DNA of 47,369 bases, taken from contig NZ_JAKZFC010000012.1 of NCBI RefSeq assembly GCF_022549215.1, positions 1 through 47,369 of the forward strand, in the 5' to 3' direction. Below the pieces are notes generated by a model. It was given only the letters and a program-made list of their open reading frames with translations, was not told where the DNA came from and made no database searches. Every line of letters starts with the position of its first letter. The stretch's first letter is position 1. This DNA comes from Solibacillus palustris (GTDB taxonomy: Bacteria > Bacillota > Bacilli > Bacillales_A > Planococcaceae). The translations under genes and the position numbers were made by a program. Positions 33,991 through 43,879 of the stretch are shown in pieces.

Positions 33991-35321
33991 GTTCTCCCAA
34001 AATTGAAGAATTTTTAAGCAAAGTCACTTCCAAAGTCAAATCTACGGAGGCCCACAACAGGATAAAAAAAGAGCTTACTCATCATCTGCAAGAGTTAAGT
34101 CAATCTTACAAAAAAAGAGGATTTTCTGAAGAAGATTCAGATGAAGAGGCCATTCAAGAAATGGGAAATCCATTTATAATTGGAGAGAAATTAAATCACC
34201 TTCATAAGCCAAAAATCGATTGGATTCTAATTGTTTTATTTGTTATTTTTGCTAGTATCAGTTTTCTCCCGTTAGTTGGTGGAATTCCTGGGATTTCATC
34301 ATCAATCACCCATATTATGGGGAGACAAGCTATCTGGTACTCCTTAGCTGCTCTTGTGATTATTGGGTTTCTTTTCTTTAATTATCAAAAATCAAAGAAT
34401 TGGTGGATGCACTTTTATGCTATCGGCTTGTTCATTCACGTATATCTCTATTTATTTGGATATACGGTCAACGGAGCAAAAAGATGGATTTCACTTCCAG
34501 GCCTAACGGTCGATGGCACTATATTGAGTTTATTTTTCTTTTTCCTGGCTTGGGCCGGTATTTTTAACAAAATAAATGAGTTTCGCAGTTGGAAAAAACA
34601 AGGATTTCTTCTTGTTTTATTTTGGATTCCCATATTGCTCTACATGATAGTGCCAAACTTTATGGTTGGGGTAATTTACTTTTTCTGTTTACTAGGAATG
34701 TTTACATTTGCACGTGTTCATAAGAAATTAGCTATCAACCTAGTCGTATCAAATCTAGTGGCTGGTATCATCTTCATCATTATGATTATTACTACGACCT
34801 CACACCAAAGTTATTTTCTTACTAGATTATCTACTTTTATAAACCCAAATGCCGATCCAAATGGAGCCGGATATATGTATATGGTCGTTAGGAATGTCCT
34901 TGCAGAAGCGGGATAGTTCGGTAACGGACTTAATAATGATTTGAAATTTCAATTGTTGCCAGAATCACATACAGATTTTGCTTTCCCCTTCCTCGTCTAT
35001 TCTCTTGGTTGGACATTCGGAATCGGTCTTTGTTTGGTTCTGCTGATTTTTATTTTAAGAATCTCAAAAAATGCATTTAAAACAAAAGATCTTTATGGGA
35101 GATTAATCGTAATCGGTGGTGCTGTATTATTTGCCGTTCCTACTACTTGGAATATATTGATGGCCTTTGGAATCGTGCCCATCATGGAAGTTTCCCTGCC
35201 GTTTATTAGTTATGGAGGAAGTGCAATCCTCTTTTACGCTGCTGTTTTAGGGTTCATTTTAAATGTTTATCGAAGAAAGGATATTGTAGAACCCACGATA
35301 GCAGATGATATAAACATTTAA
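33987..35321 (+). pseudogene. FtsW/RodA/SpoVE-like gene with in-frame amber stop
   Basis: The frame runs 444 codons, broken only by TAG at codon 310 (34914-34916). Part 1 has a soluble helical N-terminal domain (about 1-72), like the HAAS/permease-prefix domains found beside PadR regulators, and then several membrane segments with GAKRWISLPG. Part 2, in the same frame, has PESHTDFAFPF and SLPFISYGGSAIL, both hallmarks of SEDS proteins (FtsW, RodA, SpoVE). So one gene is split by a nonsense codon exactly in the conserved G-x-FGNGL region. It would be a lipid-II glycosyltransferase-type membrane protein. As written it is probably inactive, unless the TAG is suppressed or is a sequencing error. 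The start overlaps the PadR-like gene by 4 bases. Confidence 0.82.
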
Positions 35322-35343
35322 AGTCAAAAATCTGAATGATGAT

Positions 35344-35383
35344 AAAAAGGGCGACAGCTAAATAATAGTTGTCGCCTTTTTAT
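35344..35383 (+). terminator. Intrinsic terminator of sigma-PadR-FtsW operon
   Basis: A stem AAAAAGG-CGACA / TGTCG-CCTTTTT with one bulged G, a 13-base loop and a T run. Confidence 0.87.
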
Positions 35384-35708
35384 TAATGAGACAAATTTAG
35401 TTATTCCATAAAAGGGCGCGATTGTGGAGCAACTCTCTTAGGAATGAACAAACTTTTTTATGAAAGTCTCATGCTTAACTAAAACGAAAAGTTCTTGACG
35501 GTACGTCCTGAGTTGTTAACCAGGGCTTATACTTACTGAGTTAAGAGAAGTTATGTATATAGTTATATTTGTAAAAAAATCTGTTCGCTAGATGCGAACA
35601 GATTTAAGCTAAACAATTTTAAACAACTTTATTATTTTTTATACAATCATTTTTTAAACAACTTTATAATTTTTTAAACGACTTTATTACAAACCATCCA
35701 TCAAACTC
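35384..35708. other. Intergenic region with AT-rich direct repeats
   Basis: There is no gene. At 35613-35690 the motif TTTTAAACAACTTTATTA is repeated three times with small changes (35617, about 35651, and a shorter AAACGACTTTATTAC). The meaning is unknown. The glmS terminator lies at 35571-35605. Confidence 0.5.
35571..35605 (-). terminator. Intrinsic terminator of glmS
   Basis: A perfect 12-base stem (35577-35588 with 35594-35605) and a 5-base loop. The minus strand continues in seven T. It lies about 100 bases after the glmS stop, beyond the AT-rich repeats. Confidence 0.85.
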
Positions 35709-37508
35709 CTACTCAACCGTTACCGATTTTGCAAGGTTACGTGGTTTATCCACATCACAGCGACGGTGAAGGGCTGCATAGTAGCTAATTAACTGTAACG
35801 GCACAACTGATACTAACGGTGTTAATAGCTCATGTACGCGAGGGATGACTAGGCGGTCGCCTTCTTCCTCCATACCTTCCATTGCAATAATACAAGCGTT
35901 GGCACCGCGCGCTACGACTTCTTTCACGTTACCGCGAATGTTTAGTGCAACGTCTTTTTGTGTTGCTAAAGCGAATACTGGTGTACCTTCCTCGATTAAC
36001 GCGATTGTACCGTGCTTTAGCTCACCGCCGGCAAATCCTTCCGCTTGGATGTACGAAATCTCTTTTAATTTTAGAGCGCCTTCTAAAGACACACAGAAAT
36101 CCATGTTACGTCCGATGAAGAATGCATTGCGTGCGATTTTTAAGAAGTCTTCAGCAATTTGCTCCATGACATCTTTAGAATCAACCATCGCTTGGATACC
36201 GTTCGCGACAATGGCAAGCTCTTGTTTTAAATCAAAATCAAGTGTGATTCCCTTTTGTTTTGCTACCGCGTAAGCTGCTACTGCTAATACTGCTACCTGT
36301 GCCACGTATGCTTTCGTAGAAGCTACCGCAATTTCTGGACCAGCATGTAATAGTAATGTGTAATCTGCTTCACGAGAAAGCGTAGAGCCTGGAACATTTG
36401 TTACGGTTAATGCTTTGTAGCCTAGCTCTTTAATTTTTACTAATACTTGTCGGCTGTCGGCTGTTTCACCTGATTGTGAAATGAAGATGAATAATGGCTT
36501 TTCAGAAAGTAATGGCATGTTGTAGCCGAACTCACTTGAAATGTGTACTTCAACTGGAATTTTTGCAATTTTTTCGAAGTATTGTTTGCCGATTAAACCT
36601 GCGTGATAGCTTGTGCCTGCTGCAATAATATATAAACGATCTGCCTCGGCGATTGCGTTTAAAATATCCGCATCGATTGTTACATCTTCGCCTTGCTCGT
36701 ATGCTTGAATAATTTTACGGATAACAGTTGGCTGTTCATCCATTTCTTTTAACATATAGTGAGGGTATGTGCCCTTTTCAATATCAGAAGCATCTAGCTC
36801 TGCTGTAAATGGTGCACGCTTAACAATACGGCCATCTAATGTAGCGATTTCCACTTTGTCTTTACGTACAATCACAACCTCTTTATCATGTAATTCGATA
36901 AATTGATCTGTTACTTGTAGCATCGCCATTGCGTCTGATGCGACAACGTTGAAATCTTCCCCAACACCTACTAGAAGCGGTGATTTGTTTTTAGCAACGA
37001 AGATTGTTTCTACATCTTGGTTATCAAGTAGCGCTAACGCATATGAACCATGCACTAATGATAATGTTTTACGGAACGCTTCTAATGTTGATAATCCTTC
37101 TTTTGCAAATAGGTCTACTAATTGCACGATGACTTCCGTATCTGTATCAGAATTCATTTGAATCCCTTTTAAATAGGCTTTTTGTAATAAATGATAGTTT
37201 TCGATAACCCCATTGTGCACTAATGTATAGCGACCTGATGCACTCGTATGAGGGTGTGCATTTAAGCGATTTGGTACACCGTGCGTTGCCCAGCGTGTAT
37301 GACCAATCCCTACTGCTGCCTCTACATCACCATCAACAGCTGAACGTAAATCGGCAATACGGCCTTTTTCTTTGAACACTGTTACGCCTTCTTCATTGTG
37401 TACCGCAATACCTGCTGAATCGTAACCACGGTATTCTAATTTTTCTAAGCCTTTTAATAAAATTTCCTTCGCGTCTAATACGCCGTTATATCCTACAATT
37501 CCACACAT
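35709..37508 (-). CDS. glmS: Glucosamine-6-phosphate synthase
   Basis: A 599-aa enzyme that makes glucosamine 6-phosphate from fructose 6-phosphate and glutamine, the first step to UDP-GlcNAc. The N-terminal glutaminase has the nucleophile Cys in MCGIVGY and GHTRWATHG. Two SIS isomerase domains follow ([12 protein letters not shown] and FIGRNMDF), and the C-terminal tail LAKSVTVE is invariant in the family. GGAGGT precedes the ATG at 37508. Its 5' leader carries a glmS ribozyme, which cleaves the mRNA when glucosamine 6-phosphate is abundant. It lies downstream of glmM, separated by a terminator and its own promoter. Confidence 0.98.
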   Translation of the reverse strand: MCGIVGYNGVLDAKEILLKGLEKLEYRGYDSAGIAVHNEEGVTVFKEKGRIADLRSAVDGDVEAAVGIGHTRWATHGVPNRLNAHPHTSASGRYTLVHNGVIENYHLLQKAYLKGIQMNSDTDTEVIVQLVDLFAKEGLSTLEAFRKTLSLVHGSYALALLDNQDVETIFVAKNKSPLLVGVGEDFNVVASDAMAMLQVTDQFIELHDKEVVIVRKDKVEIATLDGRIVKRAPFTAELDASDIEKGTYPHYMLKEMDEQPTVIRKIIQAYEQGEDVTIDADILNAIAEADRLYIIAAGTSYHAGLIGKQYFEKIAKIPVEVHISSEFGYNMPLLSEKPLFIFISQSGETADSRQVLVKIKELGYKALTVTNVPGSTLSREADYTLLLHAGPEIAVASTKAYVAQVAVLAVAAYAVAKQKGITLDFDLKQELAIVANGIQAMVDSKDVMEQIAEDFLKIARNAFFIGRNMDFCVSLEGALKLKEISYIQAEGFAGGELKHGTIALIEEGTPVFALATQKDVALNIRGNVKEVVARGANACIIAMEGMEEEGDRLVIPRVHELLTPLVSVVPLQLISYYAALHRRCDVDKPRNLAKSVTVE

Positions 37509-37680
37509 AATCCGTTACCTCCGCCTAGCGTACATCACTTTTAGACAATACAAAAGTAAACTACTGTATCTACCTTTTTTGGGGACGAAAAGAACCTGTG
37601 GCGTTTGTTCTCGTTTAGCAAAGCTCCCACAAGTATTAACCCAAAAAGATGATGTAGCTTGTCATAATTTTTGTTTAGAT

Positions 37681-37842
37681 ATGCCGTTTCGTTTGTTTGT
37701 GCAAGAAATTGCTTTCCTGTTTTGAAAACGAAATTACAACCGGGCATGTGCAGTTGGGAGGCATCCGCCGAAAATTCGATAAACCTCCACCTCGTCAGCT
37801 AAGAATTTGTTACCATCCGATTTTCTTAGCTCTGGCGCTATA
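37681..37842 (-). ncRNA. glmS ribozyme
   Basis: On the minus strand the core begins TATA/GCGCCAGAGC, with the self-cleavage site predicted between 37839 and 37838. It continues through GACGAGGTGGAGGTTTATCG and CGGCGGATGCCTCCC, the invariant core, to a P3 stem ATGCC / GGCAT that closes at 37681, with the internal TTTCGTTT / AAACGAAA pairing. Glucosamine 6-phosphate acts as cofactor for cleavage. More structure (a CTTTTTGGG / CCCCAAAAAAG stem) extends to about 37573. It lies between the glmS promoter and glmS. Confidence 0.93.
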
Positions 37843-37913
37843 ATTGTTTTTCCGATTTGTTTTATGCGCTTCTAGTTCTCCCCTTTCGCGCAGCTCAATT
37901 TACGAGCATTTAC

Positions 37914-37943
37914 ATCATACACAAAAACAATTTCATCCGTCAA
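37914..37943 (-). promoter_or_regulatory. glmS promoter
   Basis: Minus strand: -35 TTGACG (37938-37943), an 18-base spacer and -10 TATGAT (37914-37919), about 70 bases ahead of the ribozyme cleavage site. The rest of 37944-38144 shows no gene. Confidence 0.65.
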
Positions 37944-38144
37944 TGAATCCATTCTAATGAAAGCGCTTCAGCTAAAAATATTCCCCATTTCGCATTAAAA
38001 CGTAGAATATCTGAAGTCTATTCTATTGTATGCAAATTGACTCATTCAGGATAAACAAATACTGACTCATCTTTGTAAATGCTACAATATCATCCCCTTC
38101 AATTTGGTAGGTAAAACATGCTTTGTCCATTGCTACTAGTAAGC

Positions 38145-38189
38145 AAAAAACATCGGTAGTTCCCCCAAAATAGAGGTACTCCCGATGTT
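38145..38189 (-). terminator. Intrinsic terminator of glmM
   Basis: A stem AACATCGG / CCGATGTT, extended by an inner AGT / ACT pairing, followed on the minus strand by six T. It ends just beyond the glmM stop. Confidence 0.87.
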
Positions 38190-38206
38190 CCTAAAAATGC
38201 TTTTAA

Positions 38207-39559
38207 TTATTCAGTTAAACCCATTTCCGCACGCACGACTTCTGCAATACGATTTACGAACGTTTCGCAAGCTTCTATTGTTGCAGCTTCTACCATAACA
38301 CGCACTAAAGGCTCTGTACCTGAAGGACGCACTAATACACGACCATTGCCGTTCATTTCTGCTTCCACTTCGGCAATTACTGCCGCCACTTTTTCGTTTT
38401 GTGTGACAGCATGCTTGTCTGTTACACGAACGTTTACTAATTTTTGAGGGTAAATTGTCATTTCAGCTGCAAGTTCTGAAAGCTTTTTACCTGTTGCCTT
38501 CATGATTGCTACCAATTGAATACCCGTTAATAAGCCATCACCTGTTGTGTTGTAATCTAAAAATACGATATGGCCTGATTGCTCGCCACCAACGTTGTAG
38601 TCGTTTGCACGCATTTCTTCTACTACATAACGGTCACCAACTGCTGTTTGTACACTTGTCATTTCGTTTTCTTCTAATGCTTTATAGAAGCCCATATTAC
38701 TCATAACTGTCGAAACAACTGTATTTTTCGCTAAGCGACCTTTTGCATTAAAGTACTTACCGATGATGAACATAATTTGGTCACCGTCTACGATTGCCCC
38801 GTTTTCGTCTACTGCGATTAAACGGTCGCCGTCGCCATCAAATGCTAAACCAATGTTAGCTCCACGCTCGATAACAAACGCCGCTAGTTTTTCAGGATGA
38901 GTCGAACCAACACCCTCGTTAATGTTTAGTCCATTTGGAGAAGCACCCATTGTTGAAATATCTGCTTCTAAGTCAGCAAATAAATGTGTCGCTAATCCAG
39001 AAGTTGCTCCGTGCGCGCAGTCTAATGCTACGTGTAAGCCAACGAAGTCCTCATCGACCGTTTGTTTTAAGTAAGAAATATACTTTTGACCACCTTCGAA
39101 GTAGTCTGTTACCGAACCAATGGCAGCACCTACTGGACGTGGTAATGTATCTTGTTCTGCATCAATTAGCGCTTCGATTTCTGCTTCTTGTGCATCTGTT
39201 AATTTAAAACCATCTGGACCGAAAAATTTAATGCCGTTATCCGCCACAGGGTTGTGTGACGCTGAAATCATTACACCCGCTTCTGCGTTCATCACACGTG
39301 TAAGATAAGCAACACCTGGTGTACTAATAACACCTAAGCGCATTACCTCTGCACCGATTGAAAGAAGACCTGCAACAAGTGCTCCTTCTAACATTTCCCC
39401 GGAAATACGTGTGTCACGTCCAATTAATACTTTCGGGTGGTCTTTAGCATCCTTTGTTAGCACATAGCCGCCAATACGACCTAATTTAAATGCGAACTCT
39501 GGTGTTAACTCGCTATTTGCGACACCGCGGACGCCATCTGTTCCGAAATATTTACCCAT
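38207..39559 (-). CDS. glmM: Phosphoglucosamine mutase
   Basis: A 450-aa enzyme that converts glucosamine 6-phosphate to the 1-phosphate for UDP-GlcNAc synthesis. The phosphoserine loop is S101 in MISASHNP, the Mg loop is DGDGDR (241-246), the sugar-binding GGEQSGH segment is present, and the C-terminal phosphate loop is [19 protein letters not shown] precedes the ATG at 39559. It follows cdaA-cdaR, the standard arrangement in Firmicutes, where CdaR and GlmM both modulate CdaA. Confidence 0.98.
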   Translation of the reverse strand: MGKYFGTDGVRGVANSELTPEFAFKLGRIGGYVLTKDAKDHPKVLIGRDTRISGEMLEGALVAGLLSIGAEVMRLGVISTPGVAYLTRVMNAEAGVMISASHNPVADNGIKFFGPDGFKLTDAQEAEIEALIDAEQDTLPRPVGAAIGSVTDYFEGGQKYISYLKQTVDEDFVGLHVALDCAHGATSGLATHLFADLEADISTMGASPNGLNINEGVGSTHPEKLAAFVIERGANIGLAFDGDGDRLIAVDENGAIVDGDQIMFIIGKYFNAKGRLAKNTVVSTVMSNMGFYKALEENEMTSVQTAVGDRYVVEEMRANDYNVGGEQSGHIVFLDYNTTGDGLLTGIQLVAIMKATGKKLSELAAEMTIYPQKLVNVRVTDKHAVTQNEKVAAVIAEVEAEMNGNGRVLVRPSGTEPLVRVMVEAATIEACETFVNRIAEVVRAEMGLTE

Positions 39560-39645
39560 TACTTTTTCTCTCCCTCAACGCCTGACATATCATACGTGTT
39601 AAATTATTCGCCTATAACGAATCAATTTGTTGACATTGTATATAA

Positions 39646-40656
39646 TTAATTACCCTCAGTCTCGTCAGTGCTAACTTCAGCATCGACTTTACTAACGTTT
39701 TCTTCTTCGCTAACCGATTCATTAATTACATCTGCATGAATAATCAGTTGATCTTGTGATAATTTTGTTGCCCCTGTTGGCAAAGTAATTTTAAAGTCAT
39801 ATGAACCCGATTCCTTTAGTTGAGCTCGATCTACTTCCACAACGACCTCTTTTAATGCGTCAATCGCTGCTTTTTTGCCGAAGACCGTTACTTTCGATGT
39901 CACTAACGATAATTTTTCAATCGTTACACCTTCAGGTAGCTCCCCTGTCTCTTTCAGTGTAATCGGTAGCTCTCGGCTATATTCACTAATGTCGACCTTC
40001 ACATTTACTTTTTCTGGATTCACTTGTACGTCCAGCTTGTTTAAATCACGGTCTAATACTTTCACAGTAGCCTGTTGCTCGAATGATTTTTCAATTCCCT
40101 TATCCCCTGTAACCGTTGCCTTTACATAGCTAATGCTATCGATGACGCTTTTCGCTCCAGTAATCGATACGCGCGTTGGCTGGATTGTCATACTTTTTAC
40201 GATAAAGTCGTCTTTGACAAGGCGATTATTCATTTCAGGTTCAACACGGAACTCTTCTGTAATCTTTTCTTCAATCTTCACATTGACGAATTTAGGATCG
40301 ATTGAAACATTTAGTTTCTCAGAAAAGTTTTCTTGCTGTATTGTAACGCTATGTTCGCCAATTAACAATGAGTTTAAATCGACAAAAACTTTAAAGTCTT
40401 TCTCGAGCTTTGTTTTCATAACGATTGCTGACGATCCTGAAACTTTTACATCTACTGTGTCTGGAAGCCCTGTTACAACCAAATTTTCATGATCGTAATA
40501 CACTTCTAACGGCACATTTGTAATAACATCGGTTTCGTTAGAGGAGCCCGTTTCCGCCATGCGCTTTTCTTCAATTTGAATATATAAAAATAGCGCCAAC
40601 GCCAAAAATAGCGCTGTTAAACGTAGCATCCATGGGCTATCGAATAATTTATCCAT
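39646..40656 (-). CDS. cdaR: CdaA regulator CdaR (YbbR)
   Basis: A 336-aa membrane-anchored protein. One N-terminal membrane segment (about 9-26) precedes four YbbR repeats outside the membrane (for example NVPLEVYYDHENLVVTGLPD and VNVKVDISEYSRELPITLKE). The C-terminus is acidic and low-complexity. It overlaps the cdaA gene by 8 bases, with the ribosome site GGAGGG inside the end of cdaA. CdaR binds CdaA and tunes c-di-AMP production. The shape and position are typical. Confidence 0.95.
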   Translation of the reverse strand: MDKLFDSPWMLRLTALFLALALFLYIQIEEKRMAETGSSNETDVITNVPLEVYYDHENLVVTGLPDTVDVKVSGSSAIVMKTKLEKDFKVFVDLNSLLIGEHSVTIQQENFSEKLNVSIDPKFVNVKIEEKITEEFRVEPEMNNRLVKDDFIVKSMTIQPTRVSITGAKSVIDSISYVKATVTGDKGIEKSFEQQATVKVLDRDLNKLDVQVNPEKVNVKVDISEYSRELPITLKETGELPEGVTIEKLSLVTSKVTVFGKKAAIDALKEVVVEVDRAQLKESGSYDFKITLPTGATKLSQDQLIIHADVINESVSEEENVSKVDAEVSTDETEGN

Positions 40657-41485
40657 TCTTCTTCCCTCCCCAAGTCCACTTAGAAGCTAAGTTAGAATCT
40701 TGCTCAGGGCCAAACCACATTTTACGTAGTAGCTCTTCAAATTCTGAAAGTGATAAATTTCGGTGCAAATTACCATTTGCTGTAATACTGATTGCACCTG
40801 TTTCCTCAGACACAACAATGGTAATCGCATCTGTCACTTCACTCAACCCAAGAGCTGCACGGTGTCGCGTCCCAAGCTCTTTTGAAATAAAGGCACTTTC
40901 TGATAGAGGTAAGTAACAAGCTGATGCAGAAATTTGATCTTTTTGGATAATCGCTGCGCCGTCATGTAACGGTGTATTTGGAATGAAGATGTTAATAAGC
41001 AGCTCTGAAGAGATACTCGCATCCATTTTGATACCCGTTTCTACATATTCGTTTAAACCCGTTTCTTTTTCAATCGAGATTAGCGCACCGATTCTACGTT
41101 TCGCCATATAGCTGACTGATTTTTTCATCGCCTCAACTAAGCGAGATTGCTCATCCTCTTGCTGATTGTTTGTACGTTGGAATATCTTTCCACGCCCAAT
41201 TTGTTCTAACGCCCTACGTATTTCTGGCTGGAATATGATGATAATCGCTAGGAAACCAAAATCAATGACCTCTTCTAACAACCAATCAAGAGTGTCTAAG
41301 TTAAACACATATGTAGCTAACTTCGCTAACACAATCATTAGCAACCCTTTTAATAATTGAACCGCTTTCGTTCCTTTTATGAGGGTTAATGATTTGTACA
41401 CGACGTACCACACAAGCAGTACATCTAATATTTTAAAAATAATACCTACAGCTGCAATGTCTGTAAACTGCTGAAATATTTGCAT
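40649..41485 (-). CDS. cdaA: Diadenylate cyclase CdaA
   Basis: A 278-aa membrane enzyme that joins two ATP to make c-di-AMP. Three membrane segments (about 12-32, 40-60, 70-86) precede the DAC domain with the catalytic DGA (175-177, PLHDGAAII) and RHR (207-209, GTRHRAALG). The C-terminal 35 residues are a variable tail. GGGGGA lies 6 bases before the ATG. c-di-AMP controls potassium and wall homeostasis. A terminator after rsiW separates it from the sigW operon, so it should have its own promoter near 41500-41560. Confidence 0.97.
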   Translation of the reverse strand: MQIFQQFTDIAAVGIIFKILDVLLVWYVVYKSLTLIKGTKAVQLLKGLLMIVLAKLATYVFNLDTLDWLLEEVIDFGFLAIIIIFQPEIRRALEQIGRGKIFQRTNNQQEDEQSRLVEAMKKSVSYMAKRRIGALISIEKETGLNEYVETGIKMDASISSELLINIFIPNTPLHDGAAIIQKDQISASACYLPLSESAFISKELGTRHRAALGLSEVTDAITIVVSEETGAISITANGNLHRNLSLSEFEELLRKMWFGPEQDSNLASKWTWGGKKNG

Positions 41486-41569
41486 GTGGCATCCCCCACT
41501 TTTAATAGCTAATCATATTGTACTTAAGTATAGCACAAATCATGTGTTGATTAACTTTCTTAACAGAAA

Positions 41570-41595
41570 AAAGTCTACCCAAGCGAGTAGACTTT
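41570..41595 (-). terminator. Intrinsic terminator after rsiW
   Basis: A 9-base perfect stem (41570-41578 with 41587-41595) around an 8-base loop, followed on the minus strand by T. It separates sigW-rsiW from cdaA. Confidence 0.82.
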
Positions 41596-41638
41596 GCTTT
41601 CTTTAGTAGAACGTCTTTTTTTCTGAAAAGTTTCTGCT

Positions 41639-42250
41639 TTATTCAAATAATGCCGTAAAATCATTGAATCCTCTTTTGATTTTGTACCATAGCCATTCGA
41701 ACATTTCATCGATTTCTTCGACTTGCCCTGTTACGACAGCAGTAGATGCCATGTAATTACCATTAATGACTGTAATATTGCCATCTACTTCTCCCTCTAC
41801 GATAATGTCACCGTTTTTCACGACGATATCACCTTTTACGATCTCTCCAGCAGGTACAGTTACCGTTTGGCCATCCACCACTAAGTTTGGTTGTTTTGTT
41901 ACTGAAAAATGCTCGTCATTTGGAAAGCTCCCTAACAACGTTGCACTCATAAATAAGCAAAACACAGCTGCTGCCACGAGCACCGGGTGATGACGGAACC
42001 ATCGTTTTATGCCAACCGCACTTTTTCGCTTCGGTAAACGGCTCATTACTAGTTCCTCTAAATTAGGAGGGGCAGTAATATGCGCTGCACTCTTGATAAA
42101 CGCAACCGTGTCACTTAATTCATGCATATGTTGTTGGCAATTTCGGCATGTTTGTAGATGTTGCTTTAAGTGTTTCTCATGCTCACGACTAATATCACCA
42201 TCTAAATATTCGTGCATATAATCCACGAATTGTGATGCACACGTTTTCAT
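41639..42250 (-). CDS. rsiW: Anti-sigma-W factor RsiW
   Basis: A 203-aa single-pass membrane protein. The N-terminal zinc-binding anti-sigma domain has H31-x3-C35-x2-C38 (HLQTCRNC). A membrane segment spans about 85-107. The outside part has a short right-handed repeat (GDIVVKNGDIIVEGEVDGNI), as in bactofilin-like folds. It binds SigW and is released by PrsW and RasP proteolysis under envelope stress. It starts 13 bases after sigW; GGAGGA lies 8 bases before the ATG. Confidence 0.95.
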   Translation of the reverse strand: MKTCASQFVDYMHEYLDGDISREHEKHLKQHLQTCRNCQQHMHELSDTVAFIKSAAHITAPPNLEELVMSRLPKRKSAVGIKRWFRHHPVLVAAAVFCLFMSATLLGSFPNDEHFSVTKQPNLVVDGQTVTVPAGEIVKGDIVVKNGDIIVEGEVDGNITVINGNYMASTAVVTGQVEEIDEMFEWLWYKIKRGFNDFTALFE

Positions 42251-42263
42251 GCGTATCGTCCTC

Positions 42264-42827
42264 CTACAAATTGTTTAACTGTTTTCTTAATGCTTCTCGC
42301 CCACGATGGATACGGGTTTTTACCGTTCCTAGTGGCATATCTAAAATTTCACTAATCTCCTGCAACGACAACTCTTCAATATATTTCAAAACGATGACCG
42401 AACGATATTTATCGGGTAATCGACTAATCTCATACTGAATACGGTCTTGAAGCTCCATTTGTTCTACTACCTCTTCAGGTAATTGCTCATCGGCGGCAAT
42501 CTGCGAATACATATCTAATCCCTCTGTACCAGCAACCTCTGCATCTAAGTAATAATCGGGCTTCTTTTTACGTATTCGGTCAATACAAAGATTCGTCGCG
42601 ATCCGATAAATCCACGTCGAAAATTTTCGTTTTTGATCATACGAATGAAGATTGATATAGGCACGTATAAATGCCTCTTGCGTGATATCCTCGGCTTCTT
42701 GCTTATTGCCAAGCATACGATAGCACACTTGATACAGCTTGTGCTGGTAGAGGTTAACAATATCGGCATATGCGTTTTGATCACCTTTAAGCACTTGCTT
42801 TATTCTTTTATTCACTAACGCATCCAT
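42264..42827 (-). CDS. sigW: ECF sigma factor SigW
   Basis: A 187-aa group IV sigma factor for the response to wall-active antibiotics and membrane stress. Region 2 includes AEDITQEAFIRAYINLHSY and FSTWIYRIATNLCIDRIRK. Region 4 includes LSLQEISEILDMPLGTVKTR. The adjacent RsiW and the conserved gene order identify it. A perfect SigW-type promoter lies upstream, so it is autoregulated. AGAGGAAAG precedes the ATG at 42827. Confidence 0.97.
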   Translation of the reverse strand: MDALVNKRIKQVLKGDQNAYADIVNLYQHKLYQVCYRMLGNKQEAEDITQEAFIRAYINLHSYDQKRKFSTWIYRIATNLCIDRIRKKKPDYYLDAEVAGTEGLDMYSQIAADEQLPEEVVEQMELQDRIQYEISRLPDKYRSVIVLKYIEELSLQEISEILDMPLGTVKTRIHRGREALRKQLNNL

Positions 42828-42864
42828 CTGTCTTTCCTCTCCACCTTTTCAGCTGTTCTATATA

Positions 42865-42890
42865 TACGGTTGGAACTTTTAAAGGTTTCA
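42865..42890 (-). promoter_or_regulatory. SigW autoregulatory promoter
   Basis: Minus strand: -35 TGAAAC (42885-42890), a 16-base spacer and -10 CGTA (42865-42868). This is exactly the SigW consensus, 37 bases before the sigW start. Confidence 0.9.
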
Positions 42891-42973
42891 TTTTTTACAA
42901 AAATTAAATTTTAAAAATCGGCTCTTTTATTATAGCAAACTTTCGTTTCTTCCATTATATGTTTTCTCAACAT

Positions 42974-43879
42974 TCATACTAAAGTTTCCCCAAATAACGA
43001 ACCAATTAGCGCAACCGCAACATCTGCTGTTTTATTGCGCTCATCTAAAATCGGATTAACCTCTACAAATTCTGCCGATGTTAGTAATCTGGATTCTTGA
43101 ATCATTTCCATCGCCAAATGACTTTCACGATACGAAATTCCTCCTGCAACAGGCGTCCCTACCCCTGGCGTATACAGTGGATCTAATGCGTCTAAATCCA
43201 GTGATAAATGTAGTCCATCTACTTGCTGAGTTTTAAAATATTGAAGTGTCTCTTCCATAACATATGTCATGCCTAAACGATCGATTTCATGCATCGTATA
43301 CACTTTAATTCCACGTTCTTTAATTAATACACGCTCTCCATCATCAATCGATCGCCCACCAATAATGATGATATTTTCAGCCTTAATTTTTGCTTCGCTA
43401 TGCAAAATTGACGTTAAGCGCTCATGCCCTAGCCCAATACTCGTCGCAAGCGGCATACCATGAATATTACCTGATGGCGTTGTTTCTGGTGTATTTAAAT
43501 CTGCATGCGCATCAAACCAAATAACTCCTAAGTTTTTATACTTCACAGAAAGTCCAGCGAGCGTACCAATTGCAATACTATGATCCCCACCTAATACAAG
43601 TGGTGTACGATTATTTTTCACAACTGTATCTACTTTTTCTGCAAGCGTAGTACTCACTCGTACAACTTCTTCTAAATTTAATAGTCGATGATCTTGCTGC
43701 TCCACCTCATCAAAATCAACAACCTGAATATTGCCCTCATCCGCAACATCATAACCAAGTGTTTTCAACCGTTCCTGTAATCCTGCGTAGCGAATTGCAC
43801 TCGGACCCATATCAACCCCACGTCGTTGCTGACCATAGTCACACGGCACCCCTATAATTGAAATATTTTTATTCTCCAT
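42974..43879 (-). CDS. rocF: Arginase
   Basis: A 301-aa ureohydrolase that splits arginine into ornithine and urea. The manganese ligands are in GGDHSIAIG, WFDAHADLN and SLDLDALDP, all intact. I place the start at the ATG at 43879: AGGAG lies 9 bases upstream, while the in-frame ATG at 43888 directly abuts that site. It is transcribed toward sigW from the tRNA side, as a single gene. It supplies nitrogen from arginine. I did not search for an AhrC/RocR site upstream. Confidence 0.96.
   Translation of the reverse strand: MENKNISIIGVPCDYGQQRRGVDMGPSAIRYAGLQERLKTLGYDVADEGNIQVVDFDEVEQQDHRLLNLEEVVRVSTTLAEKVDTVVKNNRTPLVLGGDHSIAIGTLAGLSVKYKNLGVIWFDAHADLNTPETTPSGNIHGMPLATSIGLGHERLTSILHSEAKIKAENIIIIGGRSIDDGERVLIKERGIKVYTMHEIDRLGMTYVMEETLQYFKTQQVDGLHLSLDLDALDPLYTPGVGTPVAGGISYRESHLAMEMIQESRLLTSAEFVEVNPILDERNKTADVAVALIGSLFGETLV

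Noticed and set aside
34914-34916. TAG as pyrrolysine or programmed readthrough codon
   Set aside because: No pyl genes or readthrough signal are seen. A nonsense mutation or sequencing error is simpler.
37541-37747. Open frame on the minus strand upstream of glmS
   Set aside because: It lies inside the glmS ribozyme and its 3' structure, has no ribosome site, and its sequence is explained by RNA conservation.
37958-37974. CcpA (cre) site ATGAAAGCGCTTCAG upstream of glmS
   Set aside because: It is one base short of the cre consensus symmetry and has mismatches at conserved positions.
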